This document shows, piece by piece, positions 10,010 to 21,933 of a stretch of 64,000 nt of DNA. Source of the stretch: Oxytricha trifallax (taxonomy: Eukaryota; Ciliophora; Spirotrichea; Sporadotrichida; Oxytrichidae); contig ARYC01003479.1 of NCBI GenBank assembly GCA_000711775.1, forward strand, positions 1-64,000. Reading direction: 5' to 3'. Within the stretch, counting starts at the first letter, position 1; each line of letters opens with the position of its first letter. The notes under the pieces are model-generated. The model was given only the letters and a program-made list of their open reading frames with translations, was not told the DNA's origin and did no database searches. A program made the translations under genes and the position numbers.

Positions 10010-12866
10010 ATTTAATTTTTAAGACTCTCGTAATAATATCTTTTTTATTTTATCCTACAATTGTTTTAAAAAATTTCTTGATAATTTACTAGAAAATTTA
10101 AAAAATTTTAGAATTAAAATTTGCTACAAATACTAACTGGATAAAATAAATTCTTTAATTTAAATATATATTATTTTGATTTTGTTCTTCTAATATTCAA
10201 ATTATTTAACAAAATTTTTTATATAAAAATCTCAAGAAATTAAATTGCAATTTTATTATAAAGCAGTTTTTTTGTTTAATAAATAGTAATTAATATCATA
10301 ATGTAATAGTTTAATTATTTACAAATTGAATTAATGATAAACCAACCATATATTTAGATTTGTTCATTGTGAGAAAAATCCATTTATATATAGATGGAAT
10401 GAGTAAATTTGGATTCTATTTATTACTTATAAGAAATTAGCATTTTTAAATAAAGATCAGATATATATATAAACACAAAATATAAACTATATTATAAGCT
10501 TTATAAGTTTATAAAAACAATCTTAAGATTGTCAAAGTGTTAAATAAATCCTTAAACTAATACATTTTGACAATATTCTTTAGATTCTTGCTAAAAAAAA
10601 TATGAAAAAATTACTAAATAAGATAAAATTATATTTTTATATCTTTCAAATAAATTAATTCATCTCATCAAAAGTGTATTAATGCTTTTTATTTTCTTTG
10701 AAAATTTTATAATATTAATTTAAAAAATGATTTATTAAAAAGATTATGAAGGAAAAAAGTAATTTTGGAAATAATATTTCTTTCAGAAGGATATGTTTAT
10801 AAGATTTTAAGTTAGTTATTGTTATTTTATCAATAGCTTATCGTTATTTTAAAGATACCTAAGAATATATATGTATTAAGGATAAAATTCTCTTAACAAT
10901 TTTCATAACAAAACTTCAGACATTGAATTTTCAATATATTTAAAATATTTTTAGATTTTTTCTTTTTTAAATCTAATTTTTTTAGATATTTAAAATCTAT
11001 GAAATCCAAAGTAATCGTAAATTTTGTAAATTAAATAAAACATTCTTCTATGAATTGCAACAATTTTTTTAATTAATATCTTTCCATTTTAATTATTCAT
11101 TATATTACTTTATAAAAAGGTTCTTTAAAAAATAAAGTAAATTTGTTAATTTTTAAATAAAAAGTAACTAATAGATTATTCTTAATTTATATTTTCACTC
11201 TATTAATGAAGTTCAAAATTTTAATAAATATTATTAATAACTTAGAATCAAATTATAAACTTTTAATTCTAATAATATGGGTTTGGCTGTTTCCTGTAGA
11301 AGGCAATAAGCAGTTAAGAGTCAATTAGAAAATCAAAAACTTGAAGATAAATTTTATTTAATGAATTTAATTTACTATTTAATATAATTTAATAAGATGA
11401 TAGATAAATTGAAACATACATATAAACTTTTGATCATCATTAAAATATAGTGAAACTATAAAAACTAATTAAAAGCATAATTTGAATATTAAATATACCT
11501 AAATTATGAATATAATACTACAAAAAATATACGCAAAAAAACATGATAAAACATTATTGAAAACATTATATGTAGGACTTCAAAAGGATTTGTAATTTTA
11601 ATTTAGAATTTTAGTGCAAATAATTGTATTTCCTTAAGGTGAAGAAAAATAATTATAATTATTCTCTATGTATTTTATATAAATATATTGATAATTATAG
11701 TAATATCATATAAGCATTTATCTGTAAAATTATTTAAAGAATGTTAAAATCTTCACAAGTTATTTTTGCTTCATTAAATCATAATTTTAATTAATATTAA
11801 AATTTTGAATTCTTTCATTAAAATTTCTATTTATATTTTTAAGTTACAATAATAGTACGAATAAAATAACCTTATCAAAATCTTCTTCAATTGTGTTAAG
11901 AAAGCAATACAAACATTTAATTAGATAACCATGAAATAAATTGTTTCAAAAATATATATAATAATTTATAAAATTATGCATAAATAAATTTTTATATCTG
12001 AGATTATTTGGTTTGATTATATTTAAAATCATAAAATGTTAATTGACTTAATGATCTCTTAATTAAATTATATGTTAGGATTTTGTTAAAGAATAAAGTT
12101 AAATTTATTGTATATTTTAAGTAAATATTTCAAATACTTATTTTAATATGCTAAATTTAACTCATTTAGTGATAGAAATGTTTTAATTTTTTAATTATAT
12201 TTGAGTAATAACAAAAGAATGGACCGATATCCTATAAAAAATTTGTTGCTCATGCTTATACTAAGTTTGTCAAATAACTTTCAGACCTCAATATTATTTA
12301 TATTTAGCGAATCTGAAATAGATTTTATATTTTTACAAAATAATAATAATCATTTGAGAATTAAATAATTTGAATATCGTGGACTAAATAGCACATGCAA
12401 AAATTATAAATTAAGATATGCTTGAATTTTTCAGATAAATTGATCTAAAGCAAATAGAGTAACATCCAATACTCAAGTAACTAATCAAAGAATACTATGT
12501 CAATTCATTTTATATAATTATAAATAATTAGCATAAAATGAAATATAATTAGTTTTTAATTCACTTAATTAAGATGAGTTGGTAAGATAAATAACAAGGA
12601 CGTTAAATTTTTAATATATTTAAATTTTTCATATATGTTATGTGAATTCATAAGTGATGAAGATCAAATATCAATCCATAAGTAGAGTAGTACAAATAAT
12701 ATATATCTATCACTTAATCTATTTTTAATATTTACAGTAATATTTTATATACTCAATATTGATACAATATATCTCTATTTATGTGATCTCATTTATGAAA
12801 CTTAAACTGAATTCAAAATAACAATTAATTAAAAATAATATTTTTTCAATTTACCCATTATACAAC
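10010..12866. other. AT-rich germline DNA, possible 5' exon of paralogue 2
   Basis: Mostly low-complexity AT-rich sequence. The one stretch that looks coding is 11277 to about 11430 on plus: ATG followed by GLAVSCRRQQAVKSQLENQK. An N-terminal MG suggests a myristoylated protein. It could be the first segment of paralogue 2, whose next segment starts at 12867, but I found no pointer linking them. I see nothing else. Confidence 0.4.
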
Positions 12867-15625
12867 GAATATTTGATAGCTTTTGAAGATGAATTGAAGA
12901 AATTGAACTCTAATATTACTAATAAAAGTCTTTCTGAAGTTATATATCAATATAATATTTTTTAATTTATGAAGTCCTGAACAATTTACAATTGATATTT
13001 TATAAATTGGAGGAATGTTAATAACTGTAATAAAAGACTATTTCTTTAAAGGGTAGTTGTAATCATAGAGACATGTAGAAACTATTAATTTTATTATTAT
13101 TATTATTATTATTATCGAACAAATTAATCCTCTTAACTCTTATAATTTAGATATTAAAAAATAATTTTTATTAAGAAATTGTTGTTTTTGCCATAAATTA
13201 TAATTTTCATATAGAGTATTAAAATCAAATATTTAAAATGTTTTTAGATTTATGATTGACGTTATAATGTTTAATATCCTTAAGGTCTTCGGGAGATGTT
13301 TTGATTTAAGGGAAATTATGAACTATGAATGCATTCCTATTAAGAGCAAAATTATGATTTTTTTGTTTAAAAAAATCATTGATTCTTAAGAACTATTTAC
13401 AGATATTTTTAATTTAATTGATCTATAACACTTAACTTAATCTTTTTAACATGACTTAATTTTCCAGTAGATTTTATTTAAAATTTAATAATACAAAATT
13501 TTAAAGATTAAATATTTACAATTTATTTAGTTTTTAAAAAATAAGAACAATGAAAATTAATAATAAACCAAACCATATAATTAATTTTTAATGATAATTT
13601 ATCAATCTTATGTAATTAAATGGAAATATTGTTTTTACATTAAATTTATAAATCTTTCAATTTTCAAAATTTTTGGGTAAAAATATCAAACATATTTTGC
13701 ATTATTTTAATGCCTTTTTTTCCACTCCAATATTAATATAATAAAATAGAAGCCTTGAAGTAACTATTGAGCACGTTAATATCTTTTTTATGTAAAATTT
13801 ATAATAAATATATAATACTATAAATTTGAGATATTTTAAACCAATATTATTTTAATATCGTGGAGTATTTCATTAAGAACTTTGCATAAACTCATATTTA
13901 TATAATAATAATTATTTATTATGTTTAAAGATTTACTAGAGTGCTTTTTATTTTATAGATGAGCTTCATTTTGATAAAATAAATGCGAAAAATTCACACA
14001 CATAATTTCAAATTTTTATTAAGTTTATCGATTATTCGTTAAACTTAGATTGTCATAACCCATCGTTACTAAAACCCATTATTAGATTTAGTTAAGATAA
14101 AGTATAATTAAAATTACAATTAATTGATTTATTTTAACATAACTTTAAGTTAAATCAATCACATAATATTTTTTACATACAATTTTGAATTTTTCTGATA
14201 TTTTACATTCTTAAGTTCAAATTATTCAATTGATCTTTATATAAATACTTAATAAGTCTAGTTTAGATTCCTGGGAAACTTTCAGATTTAGACAGAGTGT
14301 ATATTTTTAAATCTTTTTATTATTACTATAAATATCTATATAAAATTTAAATGTATGCAAAAATGCTTATGAGGGAAAGCAACGATTTTAGTGGTCTTAC
14401 TAAAGCTGTAAAAAGCTCATTTTATATAATAAAATCTATAAAAATAAATATTTAAGTATGTGCATTTTAAAGATTTTATAGTTTCAAAACATCCACTTTT
14501 ATCAACAATGAAGCGAAAAAGAGAATCGCATTACAAGTCTACAAGAAGTATTCAATAAAATAAATTTAAAATTTAATTTAATTTTTCATAAATCAAATTA
14601 TTATTATCTTGTTATAGAGCTCATTGGACTAAAGCCAGATGAGGTAGGCCAAGGACTGTAATGCTTATTGCTTTTGGGGGGGTCTGCTGGTAACAAAGAG
14701 TTTATAATTAGAAAGTGCTAGAAATCCCCTTATAGAAGAGCTTGCTAGTCTACTAAGGTAATTCGGATCAATAAAAAGGTGATATATAGCATGCAATATT
14801 TATAAGATGCATCTAGAAAAAGCTACAAATATTTATTTGTTACCATTTCAAGTAAGGGCATTTAAGCTACCACACCGAAAGGACATAGTTTAGTTTTTTG
14901 CAACAGTGATTATGGAAAGTTTATTTACTATTCGTCCAATTATGTATCTTCTAAAGCTTTGCTAAACTTTTTGTAGTAGCATTCATTCGATATTAAGTTG
15001 AAGAACAGTAGAGTGATTTGATTTTCGGATCTAACTATGTCTCTATAATTGTTAAGTCTATTAATTCTAATTCGCCAATACTAATTTATTAATTTATGGT
15101 TTAATTTGTAATTAATGTTGAATATTATATTGAATAATTTATTTAATTTGAGATAACTCAGTAATCATAATTAAAAAATTATTATAATTAAGATTACTTG
15201 TTGATGAAGATACAGGATTACTCTAAAGGCAAAGTGAATAAATATATGATGAATAATATACTAAGCTATGGAAAAATAGAATGGTTTAATGAAATAGATA
15301 TTTATAGAATTTTTATTTAGTTTTTAAGATTTAATCAATCATATTTCATTAAAAAATAATAATTTATTATATTTGTATACTATTTATATTTTTTATTTAT
15401 GTCGACTATTTATAGTAAGATAATAATTTACTTAGAGAAGAAGAAATTAAGTTTGAAAGCTGTGATTTTGAAGATGATGATTTTTAGGAAGAATAAGCTT
15501 TAATGTATAAATTATAAGACTTGGAATATTAATAATAACAGCCTAAAACTGTTTAATAAAATTTGGAGGGCATTAGAGAAATGCCGATAAATCGTGTTAA
15601 GATAAATCATCTAATATTTCAATGA
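12867..15625 (+). CDS. Hypothetical protein precursor, paralogue 2 (multi-MDS)
   Basis: Same unrecognised family and segment order as 459-3371. Segments near 12867-12950 (EYLIAFEDELKKLNSN), 12970-13085, 13245-13345 (FGRCFDLREIMNYEC), 13856-13890 (IVEYFIKNFAQ), 13935-13985 (SAFYFIDELHFDKI), about 14345-14425, 14510-14565, 15195-15320 (YGKIEWFNEIDIYRIF) and 15430-15625 (acidic, CDFEDDDFQEE, ending at TGA 15623). Most differences from paralogue 1 keep the reading frame. The protein mixes helical, charged segments with an acidic tail and shows no transmembrane segment or catalytic motif I know. A centrin gene follows 150 bp downstream on the same strand. One IES holds an unrelated ORF (14611-15021) that copy 1 lacks. 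Confidence 0.6.
13091..13116. repeat. (ATT)n microsatellite
   Basis: About eight or nine tandem ATT/TTA units lie in an IES of paralogue 2. The matching position in paralogue 1 (about 715-735) has only short TTA-rich remnants. Confidence 0.9.
14611..15021 (+). CDS. Unrecognised ORF inside an IES of paralogue 2
   Basis: An open frame of 136 codons from about 14611 to TGA 15019-15021 is richer in G+C than its surroundings. It reads IELIGLKPDEVGQGLQCLLL early and KGHSLVFCNSDYGKFIYY later. There is no ATG at the left edge, so it may be the last segment of a gene that starts elsewhere. Copy 1 has no equivalent: there the two flanking MDSs are about 60 bp apart. This DNA was therefore inserted into copy 2 or lost from copy 1. 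No family is recognised. It could be an MDS of another scrambled gene or a decayed mobile element. Confidence 0.5.
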
Positions 15626-15775
15626 TTTATGGTAAGATAAAAAAAATGAAATTTATTTATTTATATCTTTTTTTATTAAAATTGATGGTATTTTGAGATT
15701 TTAATGATTGAATCGCAACTTTAATATGAATTATAGTAATCATTTATCAATAATAAATTAAATTTGAATTTTGAA

Positions 15776-16457
15776 ATGTCCAAGCAGCAATAGAAATTAG
15801 GTGGAGCTGGTGCTCAAAAGTCCCCAATCAGACGCAAGGCCTTCGAACGCCCAGGCCTCACTGAGGATGAGATTGAAGAGATCAAGGAAGCATTCAACCT
15901 CTTCGATACTGATGGTTCAGGTATGATTGACCCCAAAGAATTAAAAGCAGCCATGCAATCACTCGGCTTTGAATCTAAAAACCCAACTATCCTAGTTGTA
16001 TTAATTGTTGTAGTAATCGTAATATATTATTTTAACTATTATTCCCAACTATCTTCTAAATGATCGCTGATTTGGATACCCAAGAAAACCAAGGAGGTAT
16101 TAACTTCGACTAATTTCTCGATGCCATCACTGCCAAGCTCGGCAACAAGGAGACTAAAGAGGGCATTTCTCGCATCTTCGACTTGTTTGACGATGACAAG
16201 ACCGGAGCCATCAATATTCACAACTTGCGCAGAGTAGCCAAGGAACTCGGAGAAACCATGTCAACCGATGAATTGAAAGAAATGCTTGAAAGAGCTGCAT
16301 CTAACGGAGAGGAAATTACCTTCGAAGATTTATTATATATAACTTTTAGCATTGTTTATATTATAAGAATTAGCAATTGAAATCAATAAATGTGAGTTCA
16401 TAACATAATTTATTTAAAGATTTCTACTTTATTATGACCAAGAAGACCTTCGCTTGA
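15776..16457 (+). CDS. Centrin (EF-hand calcium-binding protein of basal bodies), 3 MDSs
   Basis: Centrin is a calcium-binding EF-hand protein of basal bodies and contractile fibres. After the Lys/Arg-rich N-terminus, EF1 is seen as [12 protein letters not shown] and EF3 as [14 protein letters not shown]2 follows the first IES ([16 protein letters not shown]). The C-terminus [13 protein letters not shown] is typical of centrins. Two IESs are clear. The first has the 10-bp pointer CCCAACTATC at 15982-15991 and 16044-16053. The second has the 7-bp pointer AAGATTT at 16325-16331 and 16417-16423. Keeping one copy of each gives 175 residues with no internal stop, slightly longer than most centrins (about 167-172). 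The ATG follows an AT-rich leader and the stop is TGA. EF2 and EF4 lack some calcium ligands. The codons are rich in G and C compared with flanking DNA. Confidence 0.95.
15982..16043 (+). other. IES 1 of the centrin gene (62 bp, pointer CCCAACTATC)
   Basis: The perfect direct repeat CCCAACTATC flanks AT-rich DNA. Removing one repeat plus the intervening bases restores the frame as KNPTIFQMIADLD. The same region in the centrin pseudogene keeps only AACTATC before TTCTAAATGAT. Confidence 0.93.
16325..16416 (+). other. IES 2 of the centrin gene (92 bp, pointer AAGATTT)
   Basis: AAGATTT occurs at 16325-16331 and 16417-16423. Joining there gives the conserved centrin end [13 protein letters not shown], which cannot be read without the deletion because an in-frame TGA follows at 16378. 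Confidence 0.93.
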
Positions 16458-16839
16458 AGAAGCGGAAATTCTTGTGAAAATTCTTAAATAAAACTTATAA
16501 ATTGATAGCAAGATGGATTTATGTATAATAATTTAACAATAACATCGTTTCATCTCTTAGCTTTGTTCATTTTATATAATTACCTAAATATTTTTTTCCA
16601 AAGATGTATTTCTTAACTCTTAACAAACACTTATTATATGAAATCATTTTAGAGTTATAAGAATAAAAATAAACAATTTTAATAAAATTTAGTCTCCTTG
16701 TTGCCTTGTCATGGCACTTAAACAAAGTAAGAATTATATTACAATGTTTTTACTCAATTTTAGTAACTTAAAGAAAAGAACTAAACTTTTTTCATAAATT
16801 TAATATTCAAACTTATATAAGTAATTTCAATTAATCACA
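16458..16839. other. Intergenic region between centrin and LRR genes
   Basis: About 380 bp of AT-rich DNA. It should hold the 3' region of centrin, a germline spacer or chromosome-end sites, and the 5' leader of the LRR gene. I see no telomere repeat (not expected in germline DNA) and no gene. Confidence 0.7.
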
Positions 16840-17541
16840 ATGGAAAGAAGTGCAGAAAGAAAAATAACTCCTCTCTTCATAAAAACCTTCGCTCAGAAAT
16901 TCGATTTAAACACCATATTTCTGCTTGACCTCTCTAAGAAGCAAATTAATGCAATTGGATCAATACCAGACTGTACAAATTTACTTATGCTTGATCTCTC
17001 ATATAACAATCTCAGTGGTATTTCTGGGATTGAAGCTTTAATCAATTTGAAGCATTTGAATTTAAGTTTCAATAAATTGACTTAGATTGATGCCCTGAAA
17101 AGTTGTGTAGCTTTGGAAAAAATAGAACTATAAGGCAATTAAATCAGAGATTTAAGAACTTTGGAAACTGTAGGTCCTAGTCTTGTGAACATTAAAGTCG
17201 TTTACTTGCAAGAATTCAACTTCTAAAATCCTAATCCAGTATGTTCAGTCAAAAACTATAGGAAAAAGGTGTTTGAGGGTATCCCAAAACTCAAAGCTCT
17301 CGATGGTCATAGAGACGGAATCCCAGTTATAGAACAATAAAATTTAGATGATGGAGGAGACCAAAATGTGGAATATAAAGTGACAGAGGATTGGTTTACA
17401 CCAGAGATATTCTTAAGTAATCCAGGAAAGAATATGTTTTAAACTGCTCCATAAACCACAAAAGAAGAGTAGAGCTTGAGAGATGCCCTGAGAGATTGCG
17501 ATAGTCTTCTTAACAGAAAAACCAACGTTTTAACTTTGTGA
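16840..17541 (+). CDS. Leucine-rich repeat protein (LRRC61-like)
   Basis: An uninterrupted ORF of 233 codons reads TAA/TAG as Gln and ends at TGA 17539-17541. After a short N-terminus there are LRRs of the SDS22-like type: LDLSKKQINAIGSIPDCTNL, LMLDLSYNNLSGISGIEAL, LKHLNLSFNKLTQIDALKSC and LEKIELQGNQIRDLRTLE. A cap follows (NPVCSVKNYRKKVFEGIPKL, then KALDG) of the kind that closes LRR domains in LRRC61 and similar axonemal proteins. The C-terminal 70 residues are acidic and Gln-rich. I see no IES, so this may be a single MDS. Its stop is only 70 bp from the stop of the convergent coiled-coil gene. A protein-interaction role is inferred from the fold. The exact orthology is uncertain. Confidence 0.9.
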
Positions 17542-17611
17542 TAATTATAGTAGGATTTATTAACAAGACTTATTAAATTAATGTTTCACTTAATTTGTTA
17601 ACTTTCACATA

Positions 17612-19866
17612 TCAATACTTATTCCCTAACATATCACTTCTCGGTTATATACCTCCAGAAGCTAAACCCTTGAGGACTTATTATCCATATGAAGTATTTT
17701 ATAATCCTGCCTCAGCCAATGCTGTACTGACTTTATACCTTATATCTTTCATGAGACCATCGATTGTATATCCTGGATTTTGGAAGAGATTCACTTGATC
17801 AGCGTTGTCCCTTATTGTTATTTTCCTGATTTCTCTGGCTGCAGTCTCTTTAATCAATCTATCTTAATCTGCTTCAACCTAGGGTCTAAATGATTAATTA
17901 AATTTAAATTAAGCCTGTAGGATTGTATTATCTGAAATCAATTATTATTGTTTAATTTTTACTTATAAATATTTAAATGAGTACTTTTCAACTGCTTTAT
18001 CCAAGCGTTCTTATTATAACTTATTCGCCATAGCTTTCTATTAAATAAGTTTGTGTTTCTCTTCAACTTTTTCAAGCTCTTTCTATTGAATTTAATCTAC
18101 TTTTCCTTTGTTTTCTTTCAACTTTTCTAATAAGATTCGTTTTTCCTCTTCTTCACGCTCTCGCTCTTGCTTTGACATTTATTGCTTTTCTTACAGTTTT
18201 TCTTGTTTATATTAAACTGCTACTTATTTAGACTCTTCTGCTCTTTTCCTTTGTACTTCTTCTTTCTATCTATTATTTCACTATAATATAGTAAAATTTG
18301 ATAAGAAATATCATGAATTTATTATGAAAATTATAAAAACTATCTTTATAGTCAATTAAAATAAGGGGTGATCTATCTCTTTTCATCTTCTTCCTATCTC
18401 TTTTTCTCAAACTCAATTTCCCTTATAATTTTGATTTTATCCTCGTATTCTTTTCGTTTCTCGTCTAATACCTTATTTTTCTGTTCTTTTTAACTCTCTA
18501 CTTTATATAATTCTAATTCTTTCATTAATTTTGATTTGTTCTCTTCTACTTCTTATTCCCTTATAAAATTTAAATTTATTTTTACTACTTAGATATAAAA
18601 ATTATTCAATTAGCTTGACAGTCTTATCTTTAAGCTCTTTTTTGTCTCTTTCCCAGTCTCTGAAGAGAGCCTTTGATTTCTGCTTGAACCATCTCTTATG
18701 CTCGAAGTATGAATCTAATAGTTCTCTTATTAAAAACAAAACTCATTTTTATATTATTAATAGTATAGTATTATAAAAATTAAGTTCAATATCAGGTTTA
18801 TTGACTGTCTTTTCATCTCTAAACTCCAAAGCTATCCTCTCCATATATTTCTCTCTTGATTTTCCTTGTTTCAAGTAACTATCATGAACTGCTTAAAATC
18901 TCAAAATTATTTGTTGTCCATATTGACTTAGTAAGTCTTCGTAGGTGATTGGCTCATTCATTCTAAAGCGTTCCATTTCTAATGTATAATATAATACTAT
19001 ACAATTTAATTATACGAACGTATTGATATCATGCATAGTTGCAAGGGCTTTTTCATAGTTTTCTTTCATTTTGCAATATTCTTCATCTTGAAATAAATTA
19101 TATATAATTTAATCTCCCAAGAATTAAGCATAAATATCCAAAAAGTCAATGCTCTCATCTGTCATAAATTCCAAATCAAACCCCTTAAAAATATATTTAT
19201 AAAAACCCCTTCAATAGGTAATTAAAAAAAAAAATATTTTAAGATTCTAAGCATTTTAATACTATTATTATTATCCCTTAACTTGATCTTCAAATCCGAG
19301 TATATCAGCCAACTCTTATCTATGGTAGCCCATCTCGATATTAACATCCCCCATTTCTTTCTTCAATTCCTTCCCGATCTAGTCAAACCCACTCTTCATC
19401 TACTCTATTAATTTATCTATTTCTTGACGTTTCTTCTCTATTTCTAGCTTGATTTGAGGAGCATTCTTTGGCTTCATTTTCATGGTTTTCAAGTCTTCTT
19501 TTATTGAATTTACGTAGGATTTCACACCGAATACTGACTAGAAGAGCTGTTTTTGGAAATCTGAACGAGCCACTTCCATGTGATATGCTTCTGTTTTTAG
19601 GTCTTATAAGGAGAACTTATCTATAGGGGATTAGCTAACATGAGAATAAGGAAAAATCATATTGAACACAAATTAATATAATGCTAATTTTGAAAAGAAA
19701 ATATATTCAAATGTATGTTTTAATGAGCTCTAGCTGAAATAACTACTTGATTGATCTTAGGTTGAGGTGGCTAAGTCAGAAATAGCACATTTGAACTACT
19801 GCTTTAATCCAATCTCTAACTATTTTCAATGCCGTTATCTTCACTTTCATTCATTAAACTTCTCAT
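17612..19866 (-). CDS. Coiled-coil protein precursor, CCDC148-like (9 or more MDSs)
   Basis: Minus-strand gene with non-scrambled segments from ATG 19866 (MRSLMNESEDNG) to TGA 17612-17614. The protein has Glu/Lys/Gln-rich coiled coil: segments near 19640-19270 (EIEKKRQEIDKLIEQMKSGF), 19190-19020, 19000-18795, 18730-18605 (EHKRWFKQKSKALFRDWERD), 18570-18370, 18260-18000 and about 17900-17612. The tail reads NLFQNPGYTIDGLMKDIRYK. Two joins are firm. Pointer TTAAGGG (near 19270 and 19193) gives EDQVKGFDLEF. Pointer AGATAGA (near 18370 and 18265) gives KRQKEEVQRK. The WFKQK...DW region and overall plan resemble ciliary coiled-coil proteins such as CCDC148. That assignment is tentative. The remaining gaps are AT-rich IESs of 40-120 bp. 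Confidence 0.8.
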
Positions 19867-20169
19867 ATTTATTTATTAAACTACAATATTAATATATTTG
19901 ATTTAATTTTATCATAGTGGACTGATCAAAAGTGGACTACTGATAAGAATCAACTTAATTATGTAGATATTTTGACTCATCATAATTTGTAGTCATATTC
20001 TAGTTTTTTGTTATAAATTCACTCAATTCTTCTTCTAATTATTTCCTACAAGAATTTCATAAATATTTTTACTTCTAGACTTCAATATAATATAGTATAA
20101 TATCTCCAAAGTAGAAACATTTTTACATAACATATTAAAGAATATATAGTAATAAATGTTGTTAAATAT
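19867..20169. other. AT-rich spacer upstream of the coiled-coil gene
   Basis: About 300 bp with short minus-strand open stretches (for example KFLQEIIRRRIE ending at a TGA near 20015) that may belong to a neighbouring coiled-coil segment. No motif and no clear pointer. Confidence 0.45.
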
Positions 20170-20365
20170 TGATACTTACTCTCTCTTCTGCGACTATCTG
20201 AATTTCTTGAACCACTCTAATTTATGTTGATTGATAACTGTACGCTCTTTTGATTCTTTATTTGATTTCTTGATTTAAGTAAGTTTCTGCATGAATGCTA
20301 TTGATTTGGCTTCCTCTTCTTTAAATTATTCATGAATATTCTATGCTTTCCTTCCTATAAAATAA
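20170..20365 (-). CDS. Orphan coiled-coil coding segment
   Basis: Open minus-strand segment reading HEQFKEEEAKSIAFMQKLTQ and then HKLEWFKKFRQSQKREQ. Composition and the xLEWFKKF motif suggest a helical, charged protein. It sits between the coiled-coil gene and the C-terminal segments of copy b of the RBR locus. I could not assign it to either by pointer. Confidence 0.45.
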
Positions 20366-20649
20366 TATTTAGTTAAGAATTCATATTTGTAATGAAAGAT
20401 TTGTGATTAGTTAAAATGATGATTTGATTTCGTTTCTTACTCATTTTTAAAATAGATTAAAGCTAATTATTAATATTTGCAATTAGAAATTTCTAATATA
20501 TTCCAAAAGGAAGTACATCAAAATAGAATTATTATGAAAATAATTTCTAGAAATATAAAACAATTCTTATGACTAATTTTGTTTGATAGATCACACATCT
20601 AGAATACTCAATCAATAAATTTAGGTTATTTATATATAATTATGAAGCT

Positions 20650-21045
20650 TCATTATCTATTTCCTCTCTTAATAGGCAACATCTTATCTTTTTCAATTAT
20701 TTCAAGCACTGCTTTTATGGTGCTTCTGGTGTGTCTACCCTGAGGTATTTCGCCATTCTATTGCAGTTTCTCGTACAACTCGTACTTCTCCTTTTCTCTC
20801 TGTTTAAGCAATAATTTCAATAATATATAGTAATAGATATCCCTATTACGATTATAAAGACTTCAAGAAACTATAAGTTTACAGCATTTATAGTATAATA
20901 TCTGAATAATTGCTTCTCCTTTTCTTTCTCTTTCTATCTCTTTACTCTTTCCTATCTCCTCAAGGTAGCTTGTCTCCTGGCTTCTATAACTCTCTATCTT
21001 CTAAGCTCTTCTTGTCTCTACGCTTCCTTAGCTATAAAATTATGG
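20650..21045 (-). CDS. Charged coiled-coil C-terminal segments, copy b
   Basis: Two minus-strand segments. 21045 to about 20900 reads AKEAQRQEELRRQRVIEARR. About 20820-20650 reads LLKQREKEKYELYEKLQQNG, then IPQGRHTRSTIKAVLEIIEK, and ends LPIKRGNRQ before TGA (20650-20652). Both segments have close paralogues in the same order at 22770-22630 and 22140-21934 (copy a). They follow RING2 copy b on the same strand, so they may be the C-terminal part of the RBR ligase. No pointer linking them to RING2 was found, so they may belong to a separate gene. Confidence 0.6.
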
Positions 21046-21539
21046 ATTAAACACTGATTTTCAAGAATGAATTAAACTTAAACATTCTTCTTAGAAATTA
21101 ATTAAGACTAGATGTTTTGGGAAGTGGAAAGAAAAAAACATATTGTAAATGGAAAGGTTTCAATAGGGTTAATAATAGTATACAACTTATCAATATCTAC
21201 GATTTCTACTCTTTCTAATACAATAATAGAAAGCATTTTAAAATATCGTTTTTATAACTATATCTGTTGATTAAAAAGCTTTTTTATTCTGATATACTTT
21301 TAGTTTTAAGCGATTCTATCATACACTTGATTGCAATGAATAATTGTAAACTCAAGAATAAGATTTATATTACCTATTTTGCATATAAGTAACTTTGTTT
21401 CTTTTAATTTATGAAAATGATTCGAATAATATATATTATGTCTCTTATACTAACAATTAAGTTGAATTGTGTTTATTTACTATTTTTGACTTAAATTTAT
21501 ATTTCTATATTATTATATTTAGAATAAGAATATCGCTAT

Positions 21540-21763
21540 CTTCGATAAGGGTTGTAACTGTTATAATTGCGACTGTAACTTGAATAATTATTATTGTTTT
21601 GAAACAGATTCTGACTCAATTAGTTTGAGCTCACTACATTTTGAATAATTAACTTACTGCATTCGCAAGCACGATACACCCCACCGCATTTATAGCAGAA
21701 TTCCTTCTTACATTTGCAAGTCATATGGTCACACCCTTCCGATTTCTCAACCCAAAATTAACA
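21540..21763 (-). CDS. RBR ubiquitin ligase RING2 segment, copy b
   Basis: This minus-strand MDS encodes the second RING of an RBR ligase: WVEKSEGCDHMTCKCKKEFC then YKCGGVYRACEC. The fourth Cys after the MTC motif is the expected catalytic Cys of an RBR. It continues with SKLIIQNVVSS and an Asn/Tyr/Ser-rich tail (NNNNYSSYSRNYNSYNPY). The segment begins with the pointer TGTTAATT (plus-strand AATTAACA at 21756-21763), the same pointer that starts copy a at 23482-23489 and ends the IBR segment at 23536-23543. Copy b is therefore equally able to join the IBR segment. The downstream sequence differs from copy a after LIIQN. Confidence 0.8.
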
Positions 21764-21933
21764 ATAAAAAGTATTTAATTAATTAAGAATTAAATTTAGT
21801 ATAGTATTTTTAGAAATATTATAAGAAATCTCTTTAATAACTGAATAAATTATAATATAAAATAATAATTTTCTGTTAATAACATAAAACATACTTAAGA
21901 TTCTTCTTGATTGATAGATTATATACTATAATT

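Noticed and set aside
16039-16221. Minus ORF of 60 codons over centrin
   Set aside because: Shadow of the second centrin segment.
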